From Candidatus Heimdallarchaeota archaeon (GTDB taxonomy: Archaea > Asgardarchaeota > Heimdallarchaeia > Heimdallarchaeales > Kariarchaeaceae): DNA of 19,807 nt. The translations under genes and the position numbers were made by a program. Location: contig WAMJ01000285.1 of NCBI GenBank assembly GCA_015522385.1, forward strand, positions 1-19,807, given 5' to 3'. The notes below the pieces were generated by a model. That model saw nothing but the letters and a program-made list of their open reading frames with translations, did not search any database and was not told the DNA's origin. This document shows positions 6,948 to 15,099 of the stretch, piece by piece (the stretch's first letter is position 1; the number at the start of each line of letters is the position of its first letter).

Positions 6948-9077
6948 ATGAGAAGAAGTTACATTACCCTTACCATCATCCTCATTGTCATAACTGCACT
7001 TGGACTGGTTCTCCAGTCGAACACGACAACAGCGCAGTCCGACAATGGGATTCCAGAATTCTGCCAGACACTTTCTGATCCGACAAATGTCTGTATCGAC
7101 GAATCAGTTAGATATTACAGAGCAACATCAGAGGGAGAGAGACCTGTGTCCGAAGTCAGCGGTTTTCTCTACTGGCAAAGTCTCGAAGGAACTGGGTTGA
7201 ACTTCTTCATCAATATATCTGACATTATTGGTGATGTCAAGATATACGATCCTGCTCGGCCAAACGATCCAAATGGTGTTGATTACGAGCTAGGATCTGA
7301 TAGGATGTTGATTCGGGCAAAGTCTACACAATTCGCCTACAGTTTCAAGGCGTACTATGATCCAGATGAGGTCGGAGATACAGGGTTCATAGTTGTCTTC
7401 CAGTCTCAAGTCGTGAACTTTGGGTTACCGGGTGTAGAGGACACAGAAGAATTCTACGCGGTGGACTACAGAAATAGAATTACCCTTCCCAAGAAGGCGG
7501 GAATCGTCAGTTATGCTCCCAGTGATATCGAGCACGCCACCCTTGAGGAGATCGAACCAGATGTATTTAGCATAGTATGGGAGTACCGAAATAGGAAGAT
7601 GGACTCCAAACACGATCCACTTATCATCGAGGTGACGTACAAATTTGACGATATCTATCTCCAGTTCACAAGATTGATCTACCAGAACCGAATCGAGAAG
7701 CAGAATCTCATAGATAAACTACAGAGACTAGATCTACTTAATGCCTCCTTCCAGATCATTGCGTTCCTGTCAGTTCTGGCTTCCCTGATATCGATTCTTA
7801 TGGCATATCTACTTGCTAGACGGCGTTATGAACCGGAAAAGAAGAAGGCCAGGGAGCTACCGAGGAGACAGGCGATGGACGTCGAACGATCGAAGAATAT
7901 GGAGATTCCCATCCGGAGAATGATATCATCGTTCGTAATTCTAGGTCTTGTAGTTACGCTACCTTTTATATCACCTGTTACTGCCCAGAGCTTAGAGAAT
8001 CAAAACATTCAGTGGTATGGGCAATATGAGATATTCGAGGACAATACAATTAAACTCACGGTCGATATCACCGTCCCAGTTCCACAGAATACATTCAAGA
8101 TATGGGAAAACATGTCTGCTATCAGGAAAGATACTATCAATGTCAGGGATGAAAATGGAGCTAAGATTAACTTCGAGATCAAGGAAGATCATATACTGAT
8201 CAATAATCCACCATTGCGACTCATATATTCTTATACATATGAATGGACTCCGGACAATTTTGGAGGTATGCTCGTATTCCTCGATAGGTTCTGGTTAGAG
8301 TTCTACAACCCGAATCAGGATCCTAACATCCCAGAAGATAATTATCTCGCTGCGGATATCGACTACAATGTAGTACTCCCTCAGAAGGCTTTGGTCTACA
8401 GTGCTTCACCCTCCGATCTCGTAACTAGGACACGGGATCCAGATGGTAGGAGTAGGTTAAGGTTTGTGGATAAAGGGAGACAAATCGACGCGTTTCACGA
8501 TGCATGGGAGGTTCAAGTGAGCTACTCCTATGTTTCTGTTTTCGAAGCCATTGAGAACCTTAATGTCAACTATGACAATGTGAAGGTAGAGCAGAAGAAT
8601 ACCATAGAGTACATTCAATCATCGCAGTCCGAGCTGTTGATCTTCGCATTGCTCGGAGTTATAGCTCCGATATTAGCTTTTCTAATCGCATATTGGGTAT
8701 TCAGGAACAAGTACCTCAAGGAGATAGAGAGACTCCAACAGGAAAACGAAGAGCAGATTTTCGTTGAAGAGGAGCAAATTGGAGGCTTCTTGAGCGCGCT
8801 CTCACCCGAGAATAAGAGCGACTTTCGGAAGGCTTACCTCGGACATTATTTCCTCCTTCGAAATAAGATTGCCCATATTCTCAAGAAGAACATCTCAAAA
8901 CTGGACATAGGGAAGATTGAACAGGAATTGATGAAGAGAAACAAAGAAATAGACTATCTGGAACTTATTAGGCTTCTTGAGGAGGGGATGGAGGTGGAAC
9001 TCTCGGACTTGGAAGTAGGGTATGACCAGCTGGTTACTTATGCAGAAGACGTAGAAGAGCTTCTGAAGTTATTATAG
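6948..9077 (+). CDS. Envelope protein made of two fused paralogous secreted halves, with cytoplasmic helical tail
   Basis: A 709-residue protein of no family I can name. Residues 1-30 are a signal peptide ending TTTAQS. Residues 31-265 form an extracytoplasmic beta-rich domain, 268-290 a membrane span, and 291-324 a very basic cytoplasmic linker. Residues 325-345 are a second signal-like span ending VTAQS, 348-560 a second ectodomain, 562-584 another span, and 590-709 a charged, helical cytoplasmic tail. The ectodomains are homologous: LPKKAGIVSYAPSD (180-193) matches LPQKALVYSASPSD (477-490), and YYDPDEVGDTGFIVVF matches YEWTPDNFGGMLVFLD. It therefore looks like a fusion of two complete secreted paralogues. 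The topology works: both ectodomains lie outside, linker and tail inside. Position after MoxR, 12 bases downstream, suggests the membrane target or scaffold of the MoxR-DUF58 machine, comparable in place to BatD but not clearly homologous. Confidence 0.85.
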   Translation: MRRSYITLTIILIVITALGLVLQSNTTTAQSDNGIPEFCQTLSDPTNVCIDESVRYYRATSEGERPVSEVSGFLYWQSLEGTGLNFFINISDIIGDVKIYDPARPNDPNGVDYELGSDRMLIRAKSTQFAYSFKAYYDPDEVGDTGFIVVFQSQVVNFGLPGVEDTEEFYAVDYRNRITLPKKAGIVSYAPSDIEHATLEEIEPDVFSIVWEYRNRKMDSKHDPLIIEVTYKFDDIYLQFTRLIYQNRIEKQNLIDKLQRLDLLNASFQIIAFLSVLASLISILMAYLLARRRYEPEKKKARELPRRQAMDVERSKNMEIPIRRMISSFVILGLVVTLPFISPVTAQSLENQNIQWYGQYEIFEDNTIKLTVDITVPVPQNTFKIWENMSAIRKDTINVRDENGAKINFEIKEDHILINNPPLRLIYSYTYEWTPDNFGGMLVFLDRFWLEFYNPNQDPNIPEDNYLAADIDYNVVLPQKALVYSASPSDLVTRTRDPDGRSRLRFVDKGRQIDAFHDAWEVQVSYSYVSVFEAIENLNVNYDNVKVEQKNTIEYIQSSQSELLIFALLGVIAPILAFLIAYWVFRNKYLKEIERLQQENEEQIFVEEEQIGGFLSALSPENKSDFRKAYLGHYFLLRNKIAHILKKNISKLDIGKIEQELMKRNKEIDYLELIRLLEEGMEVELSDLEVGYDQLVTYAEDVEELLKLL

Positions 9078-9085
9078 GTGTTAAT

Positions 9086-9778
9086 ATGAAATTAAAGAAA
9101 TACCTCTATCCAATTATTTTACTTGTACTCCTGCTGGGGAGTATAGTTCCAACATCTGGGTTCTGGGGAGGAGAGCAAAACTACGTCGCTGACGACAATT
9201 CACTCTACAAATTCTCGATGAGGGTAGAAGCTCCATTGAGTTGGCCAGAGGGACAGCGGAATACAGTCAGAGTTAATGTCACTCTTGACAAATCCCCAGA
9301 CAATATCTCTGGATTAAGGATCATTTATATTATATTCCTCCTTCAGGCAGAGGTCGGTGGTCAAGAAGGTACACCTGTTGGCAACGGTTTCCTCGCAGTT
9401 AATGAAGAAACACGAACTGTGGGCAAGACGGTACAGTATAATACTACTCTCGAGACCCCTGAGCTTGCTAATCAGTTCCAGCTAAATGTCACCCTTGCAG
9501 CAGTCGTGACGGGTAATGACACTACTCAAGACCCTGCAAATCCAAGACTCTATGAATATATCTTTCCTGAGACCTTGAACAAAGACAGTCAACAAGTTCA
9601 GGTATTCGTGGATCTCTATGGATTTCCACCTGCATCATTCTTGGGGAGATGGATGCTGGTAATCCTACCATTCACCTTGGTAATGGCATCCCCCTCCATA
9701 TATGGAATTATTAGCTCGTCATTATCGAGGAAGCCGAAAGAAGGTGAAACCGAAGAGGATGGAGGTAGTGAACAATGA
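9086..9778 (+). CDS. Single-span surface protein with Ig-like ectodomain
   Basis: A 230-residue type I membrane protein. Residues 1-25 are a signal peptide (YPIILLVLLLGSIVPTSG). Residues 26-185 are a beta-rich extracytoplasmic region with several Asn-X-Ser/Thr sequons (NVT, NIS, NTT, NDT), consistent with archaeal N-glycosylation. Residues 188-212 are a membrane span, followed by a short charged tail rich in Lys and Glu. An AGGTG ribosome binding site lies 5 bases before the ATG, and the gene starts 8 bases after the previous stop. Its stop overlaps the next start as ATGA, so translation is probably coupled. I do not recognise the family. It belongs to the MoxR-DUF58 operon and may be a small accessory subunit of the same membrane complex. 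Confidence 0.85.
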   Translation: MKLKKYLYPIILLVLLLGSIVPTSGFWGGEQNYVADDNSLYKFSMRVEAPLSWPEGQRNTVRVNVTLDKSPDNISGLRIIYIIFLLQAEVGGQEGTPVGNGFLAVNEETRTVGKTVQYNTTLETPELANQFQLNVTLAAVVTGNDTTQDPANPRLYEYIFPETLNKDSQQVQVFVDLYGFPPASFLGRWMLVILPFTLVMASPSIYGIISSSLSRKPKEGETEEDGGSEQ

Positions 9779-11352
9779 CCACAATCCAAATTAGACGAAT
9801 CGGTGAGAAGATCAATAGGTACTTCAGAAAGTTCGGTTATAGAACACATACAGAGTATCAGAATACCAAGGCTCAGATCAAAGCGGGTAAGGATCTAGGG
9901 CTTGATCAAATTGAATGCAAAATCACGGAGACATCAAGGGGAACCGCAATCGGTTTCTATCCGAAGAATACTTGGACCAACTTTCTTGTCTTTTTCCCCT
10001 TTGCAATAGGTATTATTCTAACCATACTTAGAGGAGATGATCGCACTAAATCAATTGCTACCTTGAATGGATATATAGATCTCAAGACCCTCTTCTTGGG
10101 TAAATTTGAATTCTCGTTCTTGAGCGTTACCATCATGGTGTTAATTCCCCTGATTTTCTCTCTTATGTCTTACTCATTCCAGCAGATCAGGCTAAATTTC
10201 ATCAAGATCCGTTTTTCGTTTTTCACCAAAGATGCAAACTGGAATCCATCTGACCTCACCCCGACAATGATTTCACTGAAGTCAGCACAAACTGCATTCT
10301 TTCATGGTTGGCTTCTCGCGGTTGTGTATTTCTCAGTGTTCGCGATGCCTGATTCAATCATGAATGACGTGCTATCTCTTTACAGTATTGACCAAAACAC
10401 TCTTTACAAAGGGGTCACCGAAGGTTTCCTAATTATATCTGGAGCGCTTGTGGGACTTGTAAGTGCAGATAAAGCAAACAAGTTAAGAAAGATGTATAGT
10501 GCCCAAGACAAAGCCCTCAGAATGGGATCAGGATTAACCCTTCGTAGGGTCGAGAGTATGCTCTATTCCTTGACTAGCGCATTATTTGCAGGTGTCTTCT
10601 ACCTTGGATTCCTCTCGGTCACCTACATCGACAACATCCCCGTGTATGCAATTGTATTTCACATCTTAGGATATTTTGTTGCTGCGATTATTGGAGGTTA
10701 TATCAGGGAAGAGGGAGTGATCTCGTTTGTCACTGCATATGGAGCTATCATGCTTTTCTTCTCACTTGGACTCGTATTCAGGACGGGCACCGAGCCTGCA
10801 TTCGCGTTCGTCGTCATTATTCAGCTTTTGATGATACCACTCAGCTTCCTCCTCATAGCCAATAGAGGTATCGACCCTCTGCTGGCGTCAAATAAGATCA
10901 GAACTGTTGACCATATGTATCAGATTTTACCGGTCAACATTTTTGTTACATTGTATCTTATGAGATCACGCCAACGGAGAAGGAGGATTCAGTATGAGAA
11001 ATCCCTCGAGGAGGATACCGTCATCACAGATGACGAGGGGCAGCTTATCATTGACAAGAGCATCATCTCTAAGAAAGGTGGGGAGATAGCCATACTGGTT
11101 GCCAAGCATTACTTCGAGCTCCTGACGTGGTACACATCGTCGTTTGATGAGGATAAGCTCATCCTGATTCCTACGCCCAAGGAGTTGATGAGCTACTGGT
11201 CAGAGAGAACAAAGAGACAGCCCAACCAAGATTCTTTTAATTTCCTCGCAGTTGCAGATAGACTGATCTGGGACACACTCTATATACCTGATCAAGAGGA
11301 GTTGCGATATGTAGAAAAGGTTGGGAAGCAACTCGCACTGGAGCTGAGGTAG
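9775..11352 (+). CDS. Polytopic membrane protein with DUF4129-like cytoplasmic tail
   Basis: A 525-residue protein that overlaps the previous gene by ATGA. Residues 1-65 are polar and likely cytoplasmic. About nine hydrophobic segments follow (around 69-87, 115-140, 172-190, 215-231, 262-284, 288-310, 314-335, 342-363, 380-396). An arginine-rich patch (RSRQRRRR, 397-404) then leads to a soluble tail. The tail, 435-525, has the pattern YFELLTWY...IPTPKELM...LAVADRLIWDTLY, which resembles the DUF4129 domain (aligned Tyr, a TP-[EK]-L turn, then a helix ending in RY/LY) often found beside MoxR and DUF58. The match is from memory of the pattern, so treat it as probable. The membrane part is not one I recognise. 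The next gene starts 1 base after the stop, again implying coupled translation. Confidence 0.85.
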   Translation: MTTIQIRRIGEKINRYFRKFGYRTHTEYQNTKAQIKAGKDLGLDQIECKITETSRGTAIGFYPKNTWTNFLVFFPFAIGIILTILRGDDRTKSIATLNGYIDLKTLFLGKFEFSFLSVTIMVLIPLIFSLMSYSFQQIRLNFIKIRFSFFTKDANWNPSDLTPTMISLKSAQTAFFHGWLLAVVYFSVFAMPDSIMNDVLSLYSIDQNTLYKGVTEGFLIISGALVGLVSADKANKLRKMYSAQDKALRMGSGLTLRRVESMLYSLTSALFAGVFYLGFLSVTYIDNIPVYAIVFHILGYFVAAIIGGYIREEGVISFVTAYGAIMLFFSLGLVFRTGTEPAFAFVVIIQLLMIPLSFLLIANRGIDPLLASNKIRTVDHMYQILPVNIFVTLYLMRSRQRRRRIQYEKSLEEDTVITDDEGQLIIDKSIISKKGGEIAILVAKHYFELLTWYTSSFDEDKLILIPTPKELMSYWSERTKRQPNQDSFNFLAVADRLIWDTLYIPDQEELRYVEKVGKQLALELR

Positions 11353-11353
11353 A

Positions 11354-12259
11354 GTGACCTCCGAGGCAGAACTGTTGGCAAAACAGGTTAAAGGACTGTC
11401 TATTCTTGCAAGAGAGAAGGTTGCCAGTTTCTTGACTGGGAATAGAAGATCGTTGTACCGAGGCCAAGGAACTGATTTTGCAGACCTGAGAGAGTACGTC
11501 GTCGGTGATGACGTGAAATACGTGGACTGGAGAGCAACAGCCAAGAAAAATGGAAACCTTATAGTTAAAGAATACGACCTTGAACGCAACACCAATGTCG
11601 TTCTTCTACTTGATGCTTCGGCATCGATGTTAATTGGTAAGGAGAGAGCTAGGATACTAATGGCCATCGAGGCAGTTGCAAGCTTGGCACATGCGACAAC
11701 CCAGAACAAGGACTTCATAGGATTTGGTGCCTTCTCCGATCAGGTCTCAGTTTACATACCTCCGAAAGGGGGTACCCATCATGAGTTCTTCATCTACAGA
11801 CAGCTGCTGAATCTCATTCCTATGGGCTCCACGAATATAGGAGAGGCAATCAAGGAAGTGGCAACTTCACTAAATCAGAGGAGTTTGATCCTTGTGATAT
11901 CAGACCTTCATGACGACTTAGAGAATACAATACGTGGTTTCAGGATCGCGAGAGCATTTAAGCACGAAGTCCAGCTTTTGCAGATCTCGGATTATGGTGA
12001 GTTTGTCCTGCCAGACAAACTTGGTAAAATTAAATTCATCAATCCCGATACAGGAAAACCCGAAGTGATAGATTTCACAGATCCATTGTCTAAGGGTCTC
12101 TACAGTTATGAGCTAAACAAAAGGTTAGAAAGTATCAACAGTTTCAAGCGGAAGTTAAGAGGTCTGAAGGTCAGAGTCATAGAGAGCAGAACAGAGGACC
12201 TTATTGATCGCGTGCTCAATGCGTATTATTCAACAAAATCAAGAATGTACAACCTTTAG
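11354..12259 (+). CDS. DUF58 protein (VWA/MIDAS domain), MoxR partner
   Basis: A 301-residue DUF58 protein. The signature is complete: YRGQGTDFADLREYVVGDD (residues 35-53), VDWRATAKK (57-65), then LLLDASASM with the metal-ion site Asp87-x-Ser89-x-Ser91, Thr160 and Asp184, so the MIDAS appears intact. There is no hydrophobic segment, so this version is cytoplasmic, unlike bacterial BatA/BatB, which carry membrane anchors. Membrane attachment is presumably through the upstream operon partners. The GTG start lies 1 base after the previous stop, with GAGGT a few bases upstream. It ends the operon, and the 112 bases that follow contain the next promoter. Role by family: VWA adaptor that presents substrate to the MoxR ATPase. 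Confidence 0.95.
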   Translation: MTSEAELLAKQVKGLSILAREKVASFLTGNRRSLYRGQGTDFADLREYVVGDDVKYVDWRATAKKNGNLIVKEYDLERNTNVVLLLDASASMLIGKERARILMAIEAVASLAHATTQNKDFIGFGAFSDQVSVYIPPKGGTHHEFFIYRQLLNLIPMGSTNIGEAIKEVATSLNQRSLILVISDLHDDLENTIRGFRIARAFKHEVQLLQISDYGEFVLPDKLGKIKFINPDTGKPEVIDFTDPLSKGLYSYELNKRLESINSFKRKLRGLKVRVIESRTEDLIDRVLNAYYSTKSRMYNL

Positions 12260-12314
12260 AATTTCTAATCACTTAGTCCACTAATTGACAGGTCATTATT
12301 AGATTATTGCACAT

Positions 12315-12341
12315 TATGACTGGATAATTTGTGCAGTCATA
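12315..12341. promoter_or_regulatory. Inverted repeat (8-N11-8) just upstream of the ZIP operon TATA box
   Basis: TATGACTG and CAGTCATA are perfect inverted copies separated by 11 bases. An interleaved pair TGCACA (12308-12313) and TGTGCA (12330-12335) adds further symmetry. The right arm ends 3 bases before the TATA box. The position suits an operator or activator site for a metal-responsive regulator of the ZIP/copper-protein operon. It could instead form a terminator hairpin for the DUF58 operon, being followed by GAATTTTTA. Confidence 0.5.
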
Positions 12342-12344
12342 GAA

Positions 12345-12352
12345 TTTTTATA
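12345..12352 (+). promoter_or_regulatory. TATA box of the ZIP-cupredoxin-propeller operon
   Basis: TTTTTATA ends 22 bases before a GTG at 12375. The spacing suits a leaderless transcript beginning at that GTG rather than at the TTG three bases earlier. Confidence 0.55.
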
Positions 12353-12374
12353 GATATAGCAGTTAGCAATTTTG

Positions 12375-13238
12375 GTGAAATTAAGAGAAATCAGCCTCTA
12401 TATTCTAACTTTATCAATACTCGTCTTCCAATTTGCATCTGCCCATTCGGGCGGTGATGATTTCACCGCAAATGGAGATATTGGAATCGTAGGTGTCATC
12501 TTTATCGCCATTGGATCAGGATGGATACCACTACTACTTGGAATTATGACATACTTTGGGATAAAGAACTTAAGAGATTGGAAGGGAGGTGATCACAAGA
12601 TGACAGACGGAGTCTCGCTCGGAGTAATTGTTTTCCTGATATTCGACTACCTTTCTCTATCAGGGTTTCTAGGTATTCAAGATTTTTCCTCCACCAACAC
12701 ACTATCCCAGAACCTAGTTACCTTCCTAATGATAGCAATCGTAGCAATAGTGTTCGTTGGTTTTGTTCTCTTTGATGACATGGAAAAGAGTGATATGACC
12801 CTGTATATGCTCTGGTCAATTGGACTTGGATTCCACAGCTTCTCAGAAGGAATAATTATGGGTTTCAATCTACAACAGGGCCTTGCTCCTGCTCTCAGAT
12901 TCTTCCCAATCACAAGTTTCCTCATCCACAAATATATGGAGGGATTCACTTTAGCTGCTCTGATCCTGAAGAGAAAGCCGGTCACACCTATCCAAGCAAT
13001 TGGATTGAGTATTATTGCTGGGATTACAATTATTCCGGGAGTGTATTTTGGATATGCAGTTAGTGGTGCAGTTGGGAAGTTCATAGCGTACTTCTATGCT
13101 GCTTCATTTGCTACGGTGATGTTCATTATTCCAAAGTTCTTTCCTGTAGAATCCCAGAAAAACATGCTGAAGTATTACATGTTCTTTGGATTAGGATTCG
13201 TGATACTCTATATTGGATCACTGATCCATGAAATATAG
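12375..13238 (+). CDS. ZIP-family divalent metal transporter
   Basis: About 287 residues, with an N-terminal span or signal peptide ending ASAHSGGDD and seven further hydrophobic segments, the usual ZIP fold. Two HxxxEG metal-binding motifs are present, numbered from the upstream TTG: HSFSEG at about 155-160 and HKYMEG at about 186-191. These match the paired transport-site helices (TM4 and TM5) that coordinate zinc or iron in ZIP proteins. A His-rich start (AHSGGDD) and terminal HEI could help metal capture. The loop between spans 3 and 4 lacks the long histidine-rich stretch seen in many ZIPs. I infer import of Zn2+, Fe2+ or another divalent ion; the sequence does not fix which. It heads an operon with a copper-type protein and a surface propeller. 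The GTG at 12375 is preferred on TATA spacing. Confidence 0.85.
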   Translation: MKLREISLYILTLSILVFQFASAHSGGDDFTANGDIGIVGVIFIAIGSGWIPLLLGIMTYFGIKNLRDWKGGDHKMTDGVSLGVIVFLIFDYLSLSGFLGIQDFSSTNTLSQNLVTFLMIAIVAIVFVGFVLFDDMEKSDMTLYMLWSIGLGFHSFSEGIIMGFNLQQGLAPALRFFPITSFLIHKYMEGFTLAALILKRKPVTPIQAIGLSIIAGITIIPGVYFGYAVSGAVGKFIAYFYAASFATVMFIIPKFFPVESQKNMLKYYMFFGLGFVILYIGSLIHEI

Positions 13239-13249
13239 GTGTGGAAGAA

Positions 13250-13639
13250 ATGGATCAAAAGTACAGGAGAACACTTTTCTTCTTAGGAATATCGGCGGTA
13301 GTAATCTCAATTACACTCGCAGGAGTATTTCTACTACCTAATGAGACAAATCTAGGAGAAGCTCAGGACATCTACATGGAAGCAAAGCAATTCGAGTATA
13401 TCCCACGAATCCTCAATGTATCAATTGGGGAACACCTTGTCATCCACATTAAATCACTTGATGTTCCCCATGGGTTTGAGATTAAGGAATTTGGAGTTAG
13501 GAACCACGTAATTCCAGTTGGAGAATACACTACTATTGAATTTACGGTTGATAAGACGGGGAACTTTACCTTCTACTGCACCGTCTTCTGCGGCGTTGGA
13601 CATTCAGATCACTACGGATATATGGTTGTGAGTGCTTGA
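13250..13639 (+). CDS. Membrane-anchored CuA-like cupredoxin (COX2-type domain)
   Basis: A 129-residue protein with one N-terminal span (residues 9-29, anchor with the domain outside) and a cupredoxin domain. The copper ligands look CuA-like: His74 in DVPHGF, then CTVFCGVGHSDH with Cys110, Cys114 and His118. In cytochrome oxidase subunit II the Met ligand follows three residues after this His; here that position is His121, with a Met only at 125. So copper binding is likely, but the site is non-canonical. It lacks the usual two-helix hairpin and no catalytic subunit I is nearby, so it is probably not an oxidase subunit; an electron carrier or copper sensor/carrier are options. The frame opens at GTG 13241, but AGGTG lies 8 bases before the ATG at 13250, which I prefer. 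The ZIP stop is 11 bases upstream. Confidence 0.85.
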   Translation: MDQKYRRTLFFLGISAVVISITLAGVFLLPNETNLGEAQDIYMEAKQFEYIPRILNVSIGEHLVIHIKSLDVPHGFEIKEFGVRNHVIPVGEYTTIEFTVDKTGNFTFYCTVFCGVGHSDHYGYMVVSA

Positions 13640-15099
13640 AGGGATTAACAGTACTTTTTCTAATTGTTCTCATCTCATATCCATATCCTGGGAGACCACT
13701 GGATATGCTTGCTAGTTCAAAGTCAGGGGAAGAGGATGAGAGAACGTTCAGAAAAGATTACTCAATAGCAGAAAATGGGTCATCAGCGAAGGTTTTCGAT
13801 GTCCTCTATGATCGAAAACACGACATCCTCTGGTACACAATTCTTGCTTCACCATTCCTATACTCCATGAAGCTGGAAACTAGCAATGTGACACGCTACT
13901 ATACAGGTGATGACGGAATTACACCTAACCAGATAATACTTGATGACAATCATAATATCTGGTTTACAGACTATGATTTCGAGATTGTCAAGGAGGAGTT
14001 CGAATATATCGGGATGTTCAACACAACAGGATTAAGCTTTGATTTCTATTCAATACCTACACTTAACTCTGCACCCATAGACATCGAATATGCATTCGGC
14101 AGAATATGGGTCTCAGAGTGGTTAGGTGACAAGATTATAAAATTTGATCCAGACACGGGACTCATGGAGGAGAAAAAGTTAGAGTGTGGTGCAGTAAGTT
14201 GTGCACCCCTTGGGATCGCTTATGATCAAGATTTACTCTATCTCCTCGAAACAGGAAGATCAAGTATTCTATTATTTGACCCTATTACATTCACTGAATT
14301 AGATCCTATCCAAATTCCTGATGAAATGCCAGGACCCGTAGACATAACCGTGGACGGAAACCTTCTTTGGCTGGGGATTCACGGTGGAGACCAAATTGCA
14401 TGGTACAACAAAAGCTCGGAGACGTTTGGCTCAAAGTTCACTGTAACACCTGACTCAGGATATCCAATCTCGGGAATTAATGAAATAAAGATTGTCGACA
14501 GCGGATCCGTTTGGTTCAGTGAGCATTTTGTGAATTGGATGGGTCAGATGGATCCCGACTCCTTCACGATAAATGAATACCCTACACTCCGTTCAAATCC
14601 CTCAAACACCCAATGGATGGCTACAGATGGAGATAGAGTTTGGTATGCTGAAGTTGATAGTGGGATAATTAGTGAGTTCACCGACTCCACTGTACCAAAA
14701 TTAGAGATAATACCACAAGAATATAAAATTGATAATGGTGGTATTTCTGAACTCACTTTCCGGGTAAAGTTAAAATCAGGTTCACTGGGAAATATGACCT
14801 TTGAATCCTTCGCCCAGACCATATTTACCTATGGTATTGGTACAGGTGAGAGTTTCAGTGCTGATTTGTCACCTAATGGAGAGACTGAGATGAGAGTTGG
14901 AATTCGGGTTGCCGACACTGTCCGACCAGGAATATATGACGTCCTCATCGGAATTAAGAATAACGAGGTCATCAGCTCCCTCAATGTTGAGATCTTTGTA
15001 AATCCTAGTTACACAGCTTTGTATTACTTGGGTGGAGTCATGGGGGTTCTGTTAGTCATAATCGCGGTATACTCATTAAAGTCGAAGGCAAAATCCTAG
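13636..15099 (+). CDS. Surface beta-propeller (Vgb/streptogramin-lyase-like) with membrane anchor
   Basis: A 487-residue protein starting at a TTG whose last two bases are part of the previous stop (TTGA overlap), so translation is coupled. Residues 1-23 are a signal peptide. Residues 50-345 contain at least five repeats around an aromatic blade core (NIWFTDY, RIWVSEW, LLWLGIHG, SVWFSEHF, RVWYAEVD), the pattern of virginiamycin B lyase-like/NHL-type propellers. Residues 350-455 form an Ig-like domain, and 461-480 a C-terminal span with a Lys-rich stop-transfer tail. The family covers many non-lyase surface propellers, so I infer a binding or structural role, not antibiotic lysis. As partner of a ZIP transporter and a copper protein it may scaffold or capture metal outside the cell. 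It ends tail-to-tail with the next gene, the two stops sharing CTAG. Confidence 0.85.
   Translation: MKGLTVLFLIVLISYPYPGRPLDMLASSKSGEEDERTFRKDYSIAENGSSAKVFDVLYDRKHDILWYTILASPFLYSMKLETSNVTRYYTGDDGITPNQIILDDNHNIWFTDYDFEIVKEEFEYIGMFNTTGLSFDFYSIPTLNSAPIDIEYAFGRIWVSEWLGDKIIKFDPDTGLMEEKKLECGAVSCAPLGIAYDQDLLYLLETGRSSILLFDPITFTELDPIQIPDEMPGPVDITVDGNLLWLGIHGGDQIAWYNKSSETFGSKFTVTPDSGYPISGINEIKIVDSGSVWFSEHFVNWMGQMDPDSFTINEYPTLRSNPSNTQWMATDGDRVWYAEVDSGIISEFTDSTVPKLEIIPQEYKIDNGGISELTFRVKLKSGSLGNMTFESFAQTIFTYGIGTGESFSADLSPNGETEMRVGIRVADTVRPGIYDVLIGIKNNEVISSLNVEIFVNPSYTALYYLGGVMGVLLVIIAVYSLKSKAKS

Noticed and set aside
11200..11718. 172-residue open frame on the minus strand
   Set aside because: Antisense to the 3' end of the nine-span gene and the 5' end of the DUF58 gene, both well supported; no promoter or ribosome binding site.
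12677..13084. 135-residue open frame on the minus strand
   Set aside because: Lies entirely opposite the ZIP transporter, which has both HxxxEG motifs; composition is a reverse image of membrane helices.
13636..15099. Streptogramin resistance lyase
   Set aside because: Only the general propeller pattern is shared; it is membrane-anchored with an Ig-like domain and sits in a metal operon.
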